Below are positions 1 to 8,332 of a stretch of 64,000 nucleotides of DNA, piece after piece. The translations under genes were made by a program, and so were the position numbers. This DNA comes from Rhizobium sp. CF122 (lineage in GTDB: Bacteria; Pseudomonadota; Alphaproteobacteria; Rhizobiales; Rhizobiaceae), in the NCBI RefSeq assembly GCF_000282035.1, contig NZ_AKKA01000070.1, forward strand, positions 124,001 to 188,000. Direction: 5' to 3'. The notes beneath the pieces were generated by a model, which was not told where the DNA came from, ran no database searches, and was given only the letters and a program-made list of their open reading frames with translations. Each line of letters starts with the position of its first letter. Within the stretch, counting starts at the first letter, position 1.

Positions 1-66
1 AATATTCTGCAATGCCTGGACATGCCCGTAACGCTTGCTGATGCGATCGATCGTAAGCAGCGTCAT
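1..66 (-). CDS. ABC transporter ATP-binding protein, N-terminal fragment (ferric iron type)
   Basis: Only the first 22 codons are in the window. They read as a typical ABC ATPase N-terminus ([20 protein letters not shown]), and the Walker A motif would lie further left. The ATG overlaps the TGA of the upstream permease gene as ATGA, so the two are probably translationally coupled. By context it would be the energy-providing subunit (FbpC type) of the ferric iron importer whose permease and binding protein follow. The family call rests on these 22 residues and the operon position only. Confidence 0.75.
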   Translation of the reverse strand, partial: MTLLTIDRISKRYGHVQALQNI

Positions 67-1679
67 TGTCCGGCAGTCCGTTTCGATTGGGCATAAAGAA
101 GAAGCGTGAGCGGCAGCGATAACACGACCATCATGAATGCGTATGGCGCCGCCGCCACGTAATCGATCTCGCTGGTCAGCGACCAGAACCTCGTGGCAAG
201 CGTCTCCACCCCATTCGGCGCCAGCATCAATGTCGCGGTGAGCTCGTTGGTAATCCCGAGACCAACAAGCGCGACGCTGGCCGCCGCACCCGGCGCAGCC
301 AACCGCATGGTGATCTGCCTCACTGCTTGGGCGGGCGTGCGGCCAAGGCCCATCGCGGCACGCTCCAGCTCCACGGGTGCCTGGGCGATACTGGCCCGGA
401 GGCCCACCATGGCACGCGGCAGAAACAGCAGTATGTAAGCAACAATAAGGGTCGCGAAGGTCTGATAGAGAGGCAGAACGAGACGGACCGTAATCGTCAC
501 CAGCGCGAGCGCCACGACCACACCCGGCAACGAGCCGACATAGTAGTGGCAGGCCTCGAGCAGGCGCTGGAGACGCCCCGGTGCGCGCACGGAGAGCCAG
601 GCCATCGGTGCGGCAGCAATCGTCGCAAGCGCGCCGCCGGCGATAGCAAGAACGATGGTTTGCGCGAAAGCATTGCCGACCGTGTCGACACGCCAGACCT
701 CGAGCCCGCCGAGATAGAGCCACCGCACCAGCGTTACGAGAGGAACGCCGAGCGCCAGAGCCGCCAGCCCCACCTGAAGCACGATCGCCGGCACCACGAA
801 CCAGCCGAGCCGCCGGCGATCCGCAGGCCGCGCCGAGCCGGATCCGACCCGGGCATATCGCTCATTGCCGCGCAACAGGATTTCGAGACCCAGCAGAAAC
901 AGGCAGCAGCAGACAAGGACACCGCCCAGCATGTTGGCCGCGGGGCTGTTATAGGCGGATTGGAACTGGTCGACGATGGCGGTAGCAAAGGTGTCGAAAC
1001 GGATCATCACGTAGAGACCGTATTCCGACAGCAAATGCAGCGCGATCAGCAGCGAGCCGCCGCAGATGGCGAAGCGCAGCTGCGGCAGGATCGTACGGAA
1101 GAACAGACGCCAAGGCCCAAGGCCGAGGGAGGCGGCAGCATCCTCGATGGCGGGATCAAGCCGACGCAAGGCGGCGGCGACCGGGAGGTAGAGAAACGGA
1201 AAATAGGCGAGCACGGAAACAAAGACGCCGCTCTGCAGGCCGCGCATGCCCGGAACGAGGCTGATCCAGGCGTAACTATGGACGAAGGCCGGCACCGCGA
1301 GCGGCGCAACCGCCAGCCACGACCACAGCCGGGCGAAGGGTATGTCCGTCCGTTCGACCAGCCAGGCAAGCGTCACGGCAAGAGCGATCGACAGCGGAAT
1401 GGTAAAGGCTTCCAACAGCACCGTGTTGACGAGCAATTCGCCGACGCGCGCGCGGAACACCAATTCCTTGACGGTCTGCCAGCCGACATCAAAGGTTATC
1501 CAGCCGATGAAGCCAAGCGGCACCAGGCTGAACAGCGCCACGACGGAGGCAAAGAGGATGACGGCAGCGTGGGGCAGATGCGCCCGCAGCCGATCTATTC
1601 CCGCCACCGGCCGCGCCATCGGCCTTTCATGGCCGGGAACAAGCAATCTGTTGTCCTGCAGCAAGGCCGCCGCCTTCAT
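63..1679 (-). CDS. Ferric iron ABC transporter permease (FbpB/SfuB type)
   Basis: This is a 538-residue inner-membrane protein made of two fused permease halves, as is usual for FbpB-type subunits. There are about twelve hydrophobic segments. Each half carries an EAA-like loop: [20 protein letters not shown] near residue 180, and a second with [20 protein letters not shown] near residue 440. It should form the membrane channel for iron released by the periplasmic binding protein encoded upstream and be driven by the ATPase whose start overlaps its stop. No good ribosome binding site precedes the chosen ATG, so the exact start is uncertain. A strong hairpin separates it from the binding-protein gene. 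The substrate is inferred from the partner gene. Confidence 0.88.
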   Translation of the reverse strand: MKAAALLQDNRLLVPGHERPMARPVAGIDRLRAHLPHAAVILFASVVALFSLVPLGFIGWITFDVGWQTVKELVFRARVGELLVNTVLLEAFTIPLSIALAVTLAWLVERTDIPFARLWSWLAVAPLAVPAFVHSYAWISLVPGMRGLQSGVFVSVLAYFPFLYLPVAAALRRLDPAIEDAAASLGLGPWRLFFRTILPQLRFAICGGSLLIALHLLSEYGLYVMIRFDTFATAIVDQFQSAYNSPAANMLGGVLVCCCLFLLGLEILLRGNERYARVGSGSARPADRRRLGWFVVPAIVLQVGLAALALGVPLVTLVRWLYLGGLEVWRVDTVGNAFAQTIVLAIAGGALATIAAAPMAWLSVRAPGRLQRLLEACHYYVGSLPGVVVALALVTITVRLVLPLYQTFATLIVAYILLFLPRAMVGLRASIAQAPVELERAAMGLGRTPAQAVRQITMRLAAPGAAASVALVGLGITNELTATLMLAPNGVETLATRFWSLTSEIDYVAAAPYAFMMVVLSLPLTLLLYAQSKRTAGQ

Positions 1680-1684
1680 ACGCT

Positions 1685-1721
1685 GAAAAAGGAAGGCAAC
1701 CGCCTATGAAAGGCGGTTGCC
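1685..1721 (-). terminator. Intra-operon stem-loop between fbpA and the permease gene
   Basis: A perfect 10-bp inverted repeat (GGCAACCGCC and GGCGGTTGCC, 7-nt loop) lies just downstream of the binding-protein gene. On the minus strand it is followed by TTCCTTTTT, the form of a Rho-independent terminator or a 3' mRNA-stabilising hairpin. It sits directly before the permease start, so partial termination could keep binding-protein levels above permease levels. Confidence 0.75.
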
Positions 1722-1792
1722 GATTTCGTCATGCCCTACGTTTTTCTTGAGCCAAAAGCAACAGTTTTGACCCGCAGGGGCCTGCGAAAGGA

Positions 1793-2821
1793 CTAGATGA
1801 TGCCCGCGGCCGTCATCAGTTCCGTCACCTTCTTGCTGTTCAGCTTGGCCGCATCAACCTTCGGTGCATCGAGATCAGCCAGCGGAACGAGCTTGTCGTT
1901 CGAAGCGGCATCCTTACCGATGGCATATTCGTAGGACGTACCGCTCTTCAAGATGTCTTGGCCGGGCTTGCCGGTCACGAACTTCAGGAAGGCCTGAGCT
2001 TCCTTGGCATGCTGGCTCGACTTCAGAGCGCCACCGCCGGAAACGCTGACGAATGCACCCGGATCCTGGTTCTTGAAGTAGTGCAGCGCAACGTTCTTGC
2101 TGTTTTCACCGGTCTTCGCCTGATCGCCGAACCAGTAATAGTGATAGATCACCGCACCCTCGACTTCGCCGGCATTGACCGCCTTCATGGCGACGCTGTT
2201 GCCCTTATACGGAGTGGAATTTTCCTTGAGCGCCTTGAGCCACGCCGCCGTTGCTTCCTCGCCCTTGAGTTCGAGCAAAGCGCTGACGATCGCCTGGAAG
2301 TCAGCGCCGGCCGGCGAAGCGCCCCAACGACCCTTCCAGGCCGGATCCGCAAGGTCGAGCAGCGACTTCGGCAGCTTGTCTTCAGTCAACTTCGTCTTGT
2401 CATAGACAAAAACGGTCGAACGGGCGGCAATGCCGGTCCACATGCCGTCAGACGGACGATATTGCTCGGGAACCTGGTCTAGCGTTTCCTTATCGACCGG
2501 CGCAAAGAGGCCGGCGGCATCGACCAGCGTCATGGCCGGAGAGTTCTCGGTCAGGAAAACGTCGGCCGGCGACGCATCGCCTTCCTGAACGATCTGGTTG
2601 GCGAGCTGCATGTCGCCGCCCTGGCGCATCGTTACCTTGATGCCGGTTGCCTTGGTGAATGCATCGATCCACTCGCGCCCGAGGCTCTCATGTTGAGCGT
2701 TGTAGACGACAATGCCTTCGGATTCCTGCGCCACAGCGGCGCCGGTGGCGAGCGAAGTTGCGGCAACAAGCGACGCAGCAAGCGCCAGCGCGCCGGAAAC
2801 GCGATTAAGGGAAGTTTTCAT
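1793..2821 (-). CDS. fbpA: Periplasmic ferric iron-binding protein (FbpA/AfuA family)
   Basis: This 342-residue solute-binding protein of ABC iron importers has a clear Sec signal peptide (MKTSLNRVSGALALAASLVA, cleavage near AVAQ/E). The mature part begins with the family strand IVVYNAQHESL and contains a Tyr-Tyr pair in IYHYYWFGDQ, as in the iron-coordinating tyrosines of FbpA-type proteins. The ATG chosen has a GGAGGG ribosome binding site six bases upstream; a longer reading frame would add 34 residues before the signal peptide and is unlikely. It heads an operon with the permease and ATPase. Candidate RirA and Irr sites lie within 145 bases upstream, in line with iron-repressed expression. 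Confidence 0.9.
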   Translation of the reverse strand: MKTSLNRVSGALALAASLVAATSLATGAAVAQESEGIVVYNAQHESLGREWIDAFTKATGIKVTMRQGGDMQLANQIVQEGDASPADVFLTENSPAMTLVDAAGLFAPVDKETLDQVPEQYRPSDGMWTGIAARSTVFVYDKTKLTEDKLPKSLLDLADPAWKGRWGASPAGADFQAIVSALLELKGEEATAAWLKALKENSTPYKGNSVAMKAVNAGEVEGAVIYHYYWFGDQAKTGENSKNVALHYFKNQDPGAFVSVSGGGALKSSQHAKEAQAFLKFVTGKPGQDILKSGTSYEYAIGKDAASNDKLVPLADLDAPKVDAAKLNSKKVTELMTAAGII

Positions 2822-2882
2822 GAAGCCCTCCATGGTGTTGCACCCGAGATCCCCGAGGTGATGGGAGCCCGTATATTTTTGT

Positions 2883-2897
2883 TGATTTGGCATTTCA
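2883..2897. promoter_or_regulatory. Candidate RirA (IRO) box upstream of fbpA
   Basis: The sequence is TGA-TTTGGCATT-TCA, an exact match to the TGA-N9-TCA core described for RirA iron-responsive boxes in rhizobia. It lies 61 bases before the fbpA start, where an operator would be expected. The core is short and will occur by chance, so position and the iron-uptake gene carry most of the weight. Confidence 0.45.
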
Positions 2898-2947
2898 AGT
2901 TTTAGAGATGATTCGGGGATCACAAATACTTGAAATCGTTCGTCAAC

Positions 2948-2964
2948 TTTAGAATCGTTCTAGC
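2948..2964. promoter_or_regulatory. Candidate Irr box (ICE motif) upstream of fbpA
   Basis: TTTAGAA-TCG-TTCTAGC matches 12 of the 14 defined positions of the ICE consensus TTTAGAA-N3-TTCTAAA bound by the haem-responsive regulator Irr in alphaproteobacteria. It ends at the stop codon of the neighbouring dehydrogenase gene and lies about 127 bases before the fbpA start. Confidence 0.5.
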
Positions 2965-3953
2965 TAGAGCGAATAGATGGTGGCAACAACTTCGTCCTCG
3001 ACCTCGAGGCCGCTTTCCAGCGCCTGTCTACGAGCCGTTTGGCCGCGACGCCCGGGGAGCCGCACGCCGGGGTCGGACGAAATCTCGTCCGCCAACCTGG
3101 CCAACCTTTCCGCCACGCCATTTCCACCGCTAGCGGCCGGGGTGATGACAACAAGCATCTGCCCAAGACCGGGCGCTGAACCCTTGTCGTCAAAAAGCGA
3201 GGAGGACTCGAAGGAGAAATTGGCCCCGGTCAGGGCGCCGGCAAGGAATTCGACCATCATTGCTAAGGCCGCACCTTTGGCCTCTCCAGATGGGGCCATC
3301 GTCCCCTCGAGTGCGGCAAGGGCATCCGTCGTCGGCTGACCGTTCCGGTCAAAGGCCCAATCTGCAGGGATATCAACGCCTTTCTGGCGTGCGGCCATCA
3401 CCTTGCCACGGGCGACGCGCGAGAGCGCGAGATCAATGACGAGAGGGTCAGTCTTTGGGATCGGCGCGGCAAACGCGATGGGATTCGTTCCAAAGACGGG
3501 TTTCCGCCCGCCCCAGGCCGCCATGGAGGCGGTGGCGTTGGCAACCATCAGAGCGACAAACCCCATTTCCGCAAACCGCTCGACGGTCAGCGCAAGAACG
3601 CCGGCGTGGTGCGAACGGTGAACTGCCGCCAAGGCAATGCCCTGCTCCCTGACAATCTCCGGAAGAACCGACGCGGCGAGATCAAACGCAGGATAGGCAT
3701 AGCCGTGGCAGGCATCGATCCGCACAACCGCAGGAAACAGTCGTTCGAGCTGCGGCTTGGCAAATCCATCGACCTTGCCTGCCCTCGCCTGCTTTGCGTA
3801 AGCCTCGACGCGGCGCAGGCCATGACCTCCCTGTCCAGCCGCTTCGGCAGCAACAAGCGCCCTGGCGACCGAGCGCGCATTTGCCTCGTCCACGCGATTG
3901 CGCGTCAGGGCATCGATAACCAGCGTTTCCGCCGCAGCCAAAGTCAAATGCAT
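2964..3953 (-). CDS. Ldh_2 family NAD(P)H-dependent oxidoreductase, DpkA-like
   Basis: This 329-residue protein belongs to the malate/L-lactate dehydrogenase (Ldh_2) fold, which includes delta1-piperideine-2-carboxylate reductase (DpkA). Family features include RVEAYAKQARAGKV near residue 48, HRSHHAGVLALTVERFAE near residue 115 and GGRKPVFGTNPIAFAAPIP near residue 150. It is the last gene of a minus-strand run with an ALDH7-type dehydrogenase and a DAO-type oxidase. By context it could reduce the cyclic imine from D-lysine to L-pipecolate, but lactate-, malate- or ureidoglycolate-type activities cannot be excluded from sequence alone. The ATG used has AGGT upstream; 24 more in-frame codons exist before it but have no better start. 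Confidence 0.75.
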   Translation of the reverse strand: MHLTLAAAETLVIDALTRNRVDEANARSVARALVAAEAAGQGGHGLRRVEAYAKQARAGKVDGFAKPQLERLFPAVVRIDACHGYAYPAFDLAASVLPEIVREQGIALAAVHRSHHAGVLALTVERFAEMGFVALMVANATASMAAWGGRKPVFGTNPIAFAAPIPKTDPLVIDLALSRVARGKVMAARQKGVDIPADWAFDRNGQPTTDALAALEGTMAPSGEAKGAALAMMVEFLAGALTGANFSFESSSLFDDKGSAPGLGQMLVVITPAASGGNGVAERLARLADEISSDPGVRLPGRRGQTARRQALESGLEVEDEVVATIYSL

Positions 3954-4025
3954 GGCGACCTGCAAAAAGGAAAAAGGGTGATGACGTGTTATGTCATCGC
4001 CCTTCCAGCTGCAATGCAGCAGCAA

Positions 4026-5564
4026 TCATTCAACGTCAAACTTCACGCCCTGTGCGAGCGGCAATGTCTTGCCGTAGTTGACCGTGTTCGTCGCCCTGCG
4101 CATGTAGGCTTTCCAGGCGTCGGAGCCGGATTCGCGGCCACCGCCGGTTTCCTTCTCGCCGCCGAACGCACCACCGATTTCGGCTCCGGACGGACCGAGG
4201 TTGATATTGGCAATTCCGCAATCCGAACCACGAGCCGAAACGAAGGTCTCGGCTTCGCGCATGTCATTCGTGAAGATCGAAGAAGAAAGCCCCTGCGGCA
4301 CGGCGTTGTGCAGTTCCAATACCTGATCGAAATCCGTGTACTTCATGACGTAGAGGATTGGCGCAAACGTCTCATGCTCGACAGGGCCAGTCTGTGAGGG
4401 CATTTCAACGAGCGCCGGACGGACATAGAAGGCGTCTCCCGCACCGTTTTCGACGCGCTCACCCCCGGTGACCTTGCCGCCAGCCGCCTTCGCCTGTTCC
4501 AATGCGGACTGCATATTGCCGAACGCCTGCTTGTCGATCAGCGGCCCGACGAGCGTACCGGCCTCCAGCGGGTTGCCGATCGACACCGAGCCATAGGCCT
4601 TCTGCAGGCGCGGAACGAGCTTGTCATAGACGCTCTCGTGAACGAACAGGCGGCGCAATGTCGTGCAGCGCTGGCCGGCCGTACCCATGGCTGAAAAGGC
4701 AATGCCACGCAGCGTCAGATCAAGGTCGGCCGTTGGGCAGATGATCGCGGCATTGTTGCCGCCGAGCTCTAGGATCGACCGCGCGAAACGCTGCGACAGG
4801 CGTGGACCGACAGCGCGGCCCATGGCCGTCGAGCCGGTCGCGGAGACGAGTGGCACCTTGGGATGGTCGACAAGGACTTCCCCGACATCGCGACCGCCGA
4901 TGAGCAAGGTCGAGAGGTTGGCAGGCGCGACGCCGCCTTCGGCAATGAACCGCTTCAGCGCCCTTTCAAAAAGCGCTTGAACGGCAAGCGCCGTCAGCGG
5001 TGTCTTCTCAGATGGCTTCCAGACCGTTGAGTTGCCGCAGACAAGCGCCAGCGCCGCGTTCCAGGACCAGACGGCGACCGGGAAATTGAAGGCCGAGATG
5101 ATGCCGACGACACCAAGCGGATGCCAGCTTTCCATCATTCGGTGTTCGGAGCGCTCGGTGGCAATGGTTAGACCATAAAGCTGGCGTGACAGGCCGACGG
5201 CAAAGTCGCAGATGTCGATCATTTCCTGGACTTCGCCGAGCCCTTCGGACGTGATCTTGCCAACCTCGATCGAGACAAGCCGCCCGAGAGCGTTCTTCGC
5301 AGCACGAAGCTCTTCGCCGAGCAGGCGCACGAGTTCGCCGCGCTTCGGAGCTGGGACGGCCCGCCAATCGAGGAACGCCTTGTGGGCGGCCTCAATCGCA
5401 GCCTTTGCCTCGGAAGCCGAATGCTCCTTCAGCGCCCCGATCTCCTTGCCAGTGACCGGAGAGGTGACACGGAGCGTGCCGCCCGTATAGCAGTGGGCAC
5501 CGACGCCCAATTCTGTGAGCAGTCTTTTCGTCTCGGTGGCGAGATCAAGTGCAGAAATGGTCAT
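4026..5564 (-). CDS. ALDH7-type aldehyde dehydrogenase, AmaB/Pcd-like (piperideine-6-carboxylate dehydrogenase)
   Basis: A 512-residue NAD(P)+-dependent aldehyde dehydrogenase. It shows the cofactor region GIISAFNFPVAVWSWN, the general-base motif ELGGNNA and the catalytic cysteine in TAGQRCTTLRR. The C-terminal block SDCGIANINLGPSGAEIGGA followed by GGEKETGGGRESGSD is typical of the antiquitin (ALDH7) group, which oxidises 2-aminoadipate semialdehyde/piperideine-6-carboxylate to 2-aminoadipate. The start ATG has GAGG nine bases upstream and lies 17 bases after the upstream oxidase gene, so the two are co-transcribed. With the neighbours this suggests lysine/pipecolate catabolism. Confidence 0.85.
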   Translation of the reverse strand: MTISALDLATETKRLLTELGVGAHCYTGGTLRVTSPVTGKEIGALKEHSASEAKAAIEAAHKAFLDWRAVPAPKRGELVRLLGEELRAAKNALGRLVSIEVGKITSEGLGEVQEMIDICDFAVGLSRQLYGLTIATERSEHRMMESWHPLGVVGIISAFNFPVAVWSWNAALALVCGNSTVWKPSEKTPLTALAVQALFERALKRFIAEGGVAPANLSTLLIGGRDVGEVLVDHPKVPLVSATGSTAMGRAVGPRLSQRFARSILELGGNNAAIICPTADLDLTLRGIAFSAMGTAGQRCTTLRRLFVHESVYDKLVPRLQKAYGSVSIGNPLEAGTLVGPLIDKQAFGNMQSALEQAKAAGGKVTGGERVENGAGDAFYVRPALVEMPSQTGPVEHETFAPILYVMKYTDFDQVLELHNAVPQGLSSSIFTNDMREAETFVSARGSDCGIANINLGPSGAEIGGAFGGEKETGGGRESGSDAWKAYMRRATNTVNYGKTLPLAQGVKFDVE

Positions 5565-5581
5565 GGGTTCAACCTCGTTTC

Positions 5582-6865
5582 TCAAAAGCGGGCGTCGGCG
5601 AAATGGGCCAGTTGGGCGCCGGCTTCGTACCACATTTCCTTCACGGCGCGGAAGCTCGGTTCGGACGGCGCGGTAAGCGGCAGCGGCAGGTCCGCTTCCG
5701 TCGTCTGCCCCAGGATAAGCTGGGCAAGCGTGCGGCCGAACACCGTGCCGGGCGCGATCCCGCGACCATTATAGCCGGAGAAGCCCACGACATTCGGCGC
5801 GAACCTGTGGAACCGCGGCAACGCATTGGCGGTCATCCCGATCTTGCCGTACCACTCACACTCGAACTCGACGTCACCAAGCTGCGGAAAGAGCTTCTTC
5901 AAAGACCGTTTGGCCCAGGCCGTGTGGATCCCAAGCCCGGTATTGCGCAGAGCACCAACGCTGCCGAAGACAAGACGTCCGGCCTGATCCATGCGGTAGG
6001 ACGACAGGATTTCCTTCGTATCCCAAACGCCTTCGCGCCCTGCAAGAATCGAACCGCGCAGATTGTCGCTGAGCGGCCGGGTGGCCAGATTGAAATAGGG
6101 TAGGTGCACCTGCTCGTTGCGCACCGCTTCCCAGGGACCGGTGCTATATGCGTCGGTCGCCACGATAATCCAGTCGGCCGTGACCTCCCCCTTTGCGGTC
6201 TTGATGGTCCAGCGATTGCCTTTCCGCTCAGTCCCGATGACGGGGCTCGACGTGTGGATTGAAACGCCAGCCTTGACCGCCGCATGTGCAAGGCCGCGGG
6301 CGTAAGCGAGCGGCTGCAGCGTGCCTGCGCGCATGTCGAGCAACGATCCCGTATAGGCACTGCTGCCGACACGCTTGACCGTTTCGGCGGCGTCAAGCAG
6401 CACCACCGGCGCCCCGCGTGCCGCCCATTGCCGGGCGCGATCCTCAATCTCCTTCAAGCCACTCGCGCCAACTGCGACGTGAAGCGTGCCGTTCCGTTCG
6501 AGCTCACAGGCAATGCCGTGCTTGTCGATCAACTCCATCACCAGCCTTGGAGCGTTGCCCAACAGGTCGAGCAAACGCTCGCCGTAAACAGGGCCGAGAA
6601 CACCGGGAAGGTCGTCAGGCATCACCCACATGCCGGCGTTGATCAAGCCGACGTTGCGGCCCGCGCCGCCGAAGCCGATCTCCGCAGCTTCCAAAAGCAC
6701 GACCTTTGAGCCCGCCTCGGCCAGATGGAGACTTGAGGAAAGCCCCGTATAGCCTCCGCCCACGACAACGACGTCGGCGCTCACGGCGCCGGTAAGCGCG
6801 GAAGTCACAGGCGGCTGCGGAGCGGTTTTTTCCCAGAGGCCGTGGGAGCGGGGATCGTTCAGCAT
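5582..6865 (-). CDS. FAD-dependent oxidoreductase (DAO family), AmaA/L-pipecolate oxidase-like
   Basis: A 427-residue flavoprotein of the D-amino-acid-oxidase superfamily. The FAD-binding dinucleotide fold is near the N-terminus (VVVVGGGYTGLSSSLHLAEA, residues 33-52), followed by GGAGRNVGLIN as in YgaF/PuuB-like oxidases. A C-terminal glycine-rich motif (FSGYNGRGIAPGT near residue 365) closes the FAD site. It is the first gene of the operon with the ALDH7 and Ldh_2 genes and is divergent from a LysR regulator. In that setting oxidation of L-pipecolate to piperideine-6-carboxylate is the best guess; other secondary amines or gamma-glutamylated amines are alternatives. Confidence 0.8.
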   Translation of the reverse strand: MLNDPRSHGLWEKTAPQPPVTSALTGAVSADVVVVGGGYTGLSSSLHLAEAGSKVVLLEAAEIGFGGAGRNVGLINAGMWVMPDDLPGVLGPVYGERLLDLLGNAPRLVMELIDKHGIACELERNGTLHVAVGASGLKEIEDRARQWAARGAPVVLLDAAETVKRVGSSAYTGSLLDMRAGTLQPLAYARGLAHAAVKAGVSIHTSSPVIGTERKGNRWTIKTAKGEVTADWIIVATDAYSTGPWEAVRNEQVHLPYFNLATRPLSDNLRGSILAGREGVWDTKEILSSYRMDQAGRLVFGSVGALRNTGLGIHTAWAKRSLKKLFPQLGDVEFECEWYGKIGMTANALPRFHRFAPNVVGFSGYNGRGIAPGTVFGRTLAQLILGQTTEADLPLPLTAPSEPSFRAVKEMWYEAGAQLAHFADARF

Positions 6866-7065
6866 CGATCAAATCCATCCATTAAACTGGCGACATTCTA
6901 GCGCCGTGCCTTTGCTCATGAAACCACTGATCAGGCTGCCGGCCGCAACCTCGGGACCGGTGGGCGCGGCAGATCGATCGCATTTCCAGTTCATTCCGTT
7001 TCCGTCACATGAATTACTTTACAAAGCCCCAGATGCCGTAAATATCGACATTTAGGAAACAGCTT

Positions 7066-7080
7066 ATTCTCAAATGGAAT
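7066..7080. promoter_or_regulatory. Candidate LysR operator in the amaA-like/lysR intergenic region
   Basis: The 220-bp divergent intergenic region contains ATTC-TCAAATG-GAAT, a dyad fitting the T-N11-A pattern of LysR-family sites, immediately upstream of the lysR start. A site here could serve autoregulation and control of the divergent oxidase operon. I see nothing else distinct in the rest of this gap. Confidence 0.35.
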
Positions 7081-7085
7081 GATGG

Positions 7086-7976
7086 ATGCTGCCGTCACGA
7101 AGATTTCTTCCCTCGACATCCTTGCTGGTCGCATTTGAATCTGTCTCACGCACTGGCAGCGTGACGGCTGCCGCGCGAGAACTCGACCTCACACAAAGTG
7201 CCGTCAGCCGCCAGATCAAGGCACTGGAAGAGCAGCTCGGCGTCGAGCTGTTTCTGCGCGAACGTCAGACCGTGCGGTTGACCCTCGCCGGCGACGCCTA
7301 TGCGCGCGAGATTCGCGAGGCACTGCGACGCATTTCGAGTGCATCGCTGAACCTCCGTGCCAATCCGCATGGCGGTACGCTCAATCTGGCCATTCTCCCG
7401 ACATTCGGGACGCGCTGGCTGGCCCCGCGGCTCGGACGCTTCCTTACTGCCAATCCAGGGGTGACGATCAACCTCGTCACCCGACTGTCGCCCTTTGACT
7501 TCCGGCTCGATTCCATAGACGCGGCCATTCACTTCGGTCACCCGCATTGGCCTGGCGCGGAGCTGACATTTCTCATGTCGGAGAGGACCGTCCCGGCCTG
7601 CAGCCCCGAGTTCCGCAGCCGGCACGCGATCAGCACGGCGCAAGATTTGCTCGACGTTCCACTGCTGCATCTGACGACGCGGCCGGATGCCTGGGAGCGC
7701 TGGTTCGCCGACAATGGCGTGAATTTTCAGACCGTGCACGGCATGCTCTTCGACCAGTTCGCGACCGCCGCCCAAGCGGCGATGGCGGGTCTCGGCGTTG
7801 CGCTGCTGCCGACCTTTCTCATCTACGACGAGCTGAAGCGCGGCGACCTGATTGCCGCCGTCGATCGCGAAATGGAAAGCAGCGAGCGCTACTACCTTGC
7901 CTATCCGACAGAACGGGCCGACTACGCGCCTTTGGAAGCATTTCGCCGCTGGATCGTTCGAGAAGCCGCCATCTGA
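7086..7976 (+). CDS. LysR-family transcriptional regulator (GcvA-like)
   Basis: A 296-residue LysR-type regulator. The winged helix-turn-helix occupies residues 6-65 (SVTAAARELDLTQSAVSRQI, then LFLRERQTVRLTLAGDAY). The remainder is a periplasmic-binding-protein-like effector domain starting near NLAILPTFGTRWLAPRLGRF, the form seen in the GcvA/AmpR branch. It is divergent from the pipecolate/lysine-type operon, the classical arrangement for a LysR activator of its neighbour. The effector is not known; lysine, pipecolate or aminoadipate would be reasonable. A stand-alone Lrp sensor domain gene follows 72 bases downstream. Confidence 0.9.
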   Translation: MLPSRRFLPSTSLLVAFESVSRTGSVTAAARELDLTQSAVSRQIKALEEQLGVELFLRERQTVRLTLAGDAYAREIREALRRISSASLNLRANPHGGTLNLAILPTFGTRWLAPRLGRFLTANPGVTINLVTRLSPFDFRLDSIDAAIHFGHPHWPGAELTFLMSERTVPACSPEFRSRHAISTAQDLLDVPLLHLTTRPDAWERWFADNGVNFQTVHGMLFDQFATAAQAAMAGLGVALLPTFLIYDELKRGDLIAAVDREMESSERYYLAYPTERADYAPLEAFRRWIVREAAI

Positions 7977-8048
7977 CGGAACAGCTTGCGCCGACATGGC
8001 GCTTTCGACCATTATGCGCCGAACCAGAATATGATGCAGGAAACGTCG

Positions 8049-8285
8049 ATGAAGCCAATTTTCGTTCAGCTCCAATGCGCACCCGGCAAGACCTACGAGG
8101 TCGCCGACGCCATTTACCAAACAGAGCGCGCTTCCGAGCTCTACTCGACGAGCGGCGACTATGATCTTCTGCTCAAGGTCTACATCGAAGAAGGGCAGGA
8201 CATTGGCAAGTTCATCAACGATAACATCGCCAACATACCCGGCATCGTGCGTTCGCTGACAACGCTGACCTTCAAGGCGTTCTGA
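8049..8285 (+). CDS. Stand-alone Lrp/AsnC ligand-binding (RAM) domain protein
   Basis: This 78-residue protein consists only of the RAM/ACT-like effector domain of Lrp/AsnC regulators (MKPIFVQLQCAPGKTYEVAD through PGIVRSLTTLTFKAF). The DNA-binding helix-turn-helix is absent, and its length is that of the free-standing SRAM family. Such proteins form octameric rings, bind amino acids, and may modulate full-length Lrp proteins. The ATG is preceded by AGGA. It lies downstream of the LysR gene in the same direction and next to amino-acid catabolic genes, so an amino-acid-sensing role is likely, but its target is unknown. Confidence 0.82.
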   Translation: MKPIFVQLQCAPGKTYEVADAIYQTERASELYSTSGDYDLLLKVYIEEGQDIGKFINDNIANIPGIVRSLTTLTFKAF

Positions 8286-8300
8286 GCAGCCGTTTCAAAC

Positions 8301-8325
8301 GCCTGCCAATCCCGCAATGGCAGGC
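8301..8325. terminator. Hairpin between convergent genes
   Basis: A perfect 7-bp inverted repeat GCCTGCC/GGCAGGC with an 11-nt loop sits between the convergent RAM-domain and GH2 genes. The following bases are only weakly T-rich, so efficient intrinsic termination is uncertain, but the position suits a shared bidirectional terminator. Confidence 0.5.
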
Positions 8326-8332
8326 TTGGGCT

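Noticed and set aside
327..1709. Long plus-strand reading frame (460 codons) opposite the iron permease gene
   Set aside because: Its product is Arg/Gln/His-rich low-complexity, typical of the antisense of a GC-rich gene, and shows no domains; the opposite strand encodes a clear permease.
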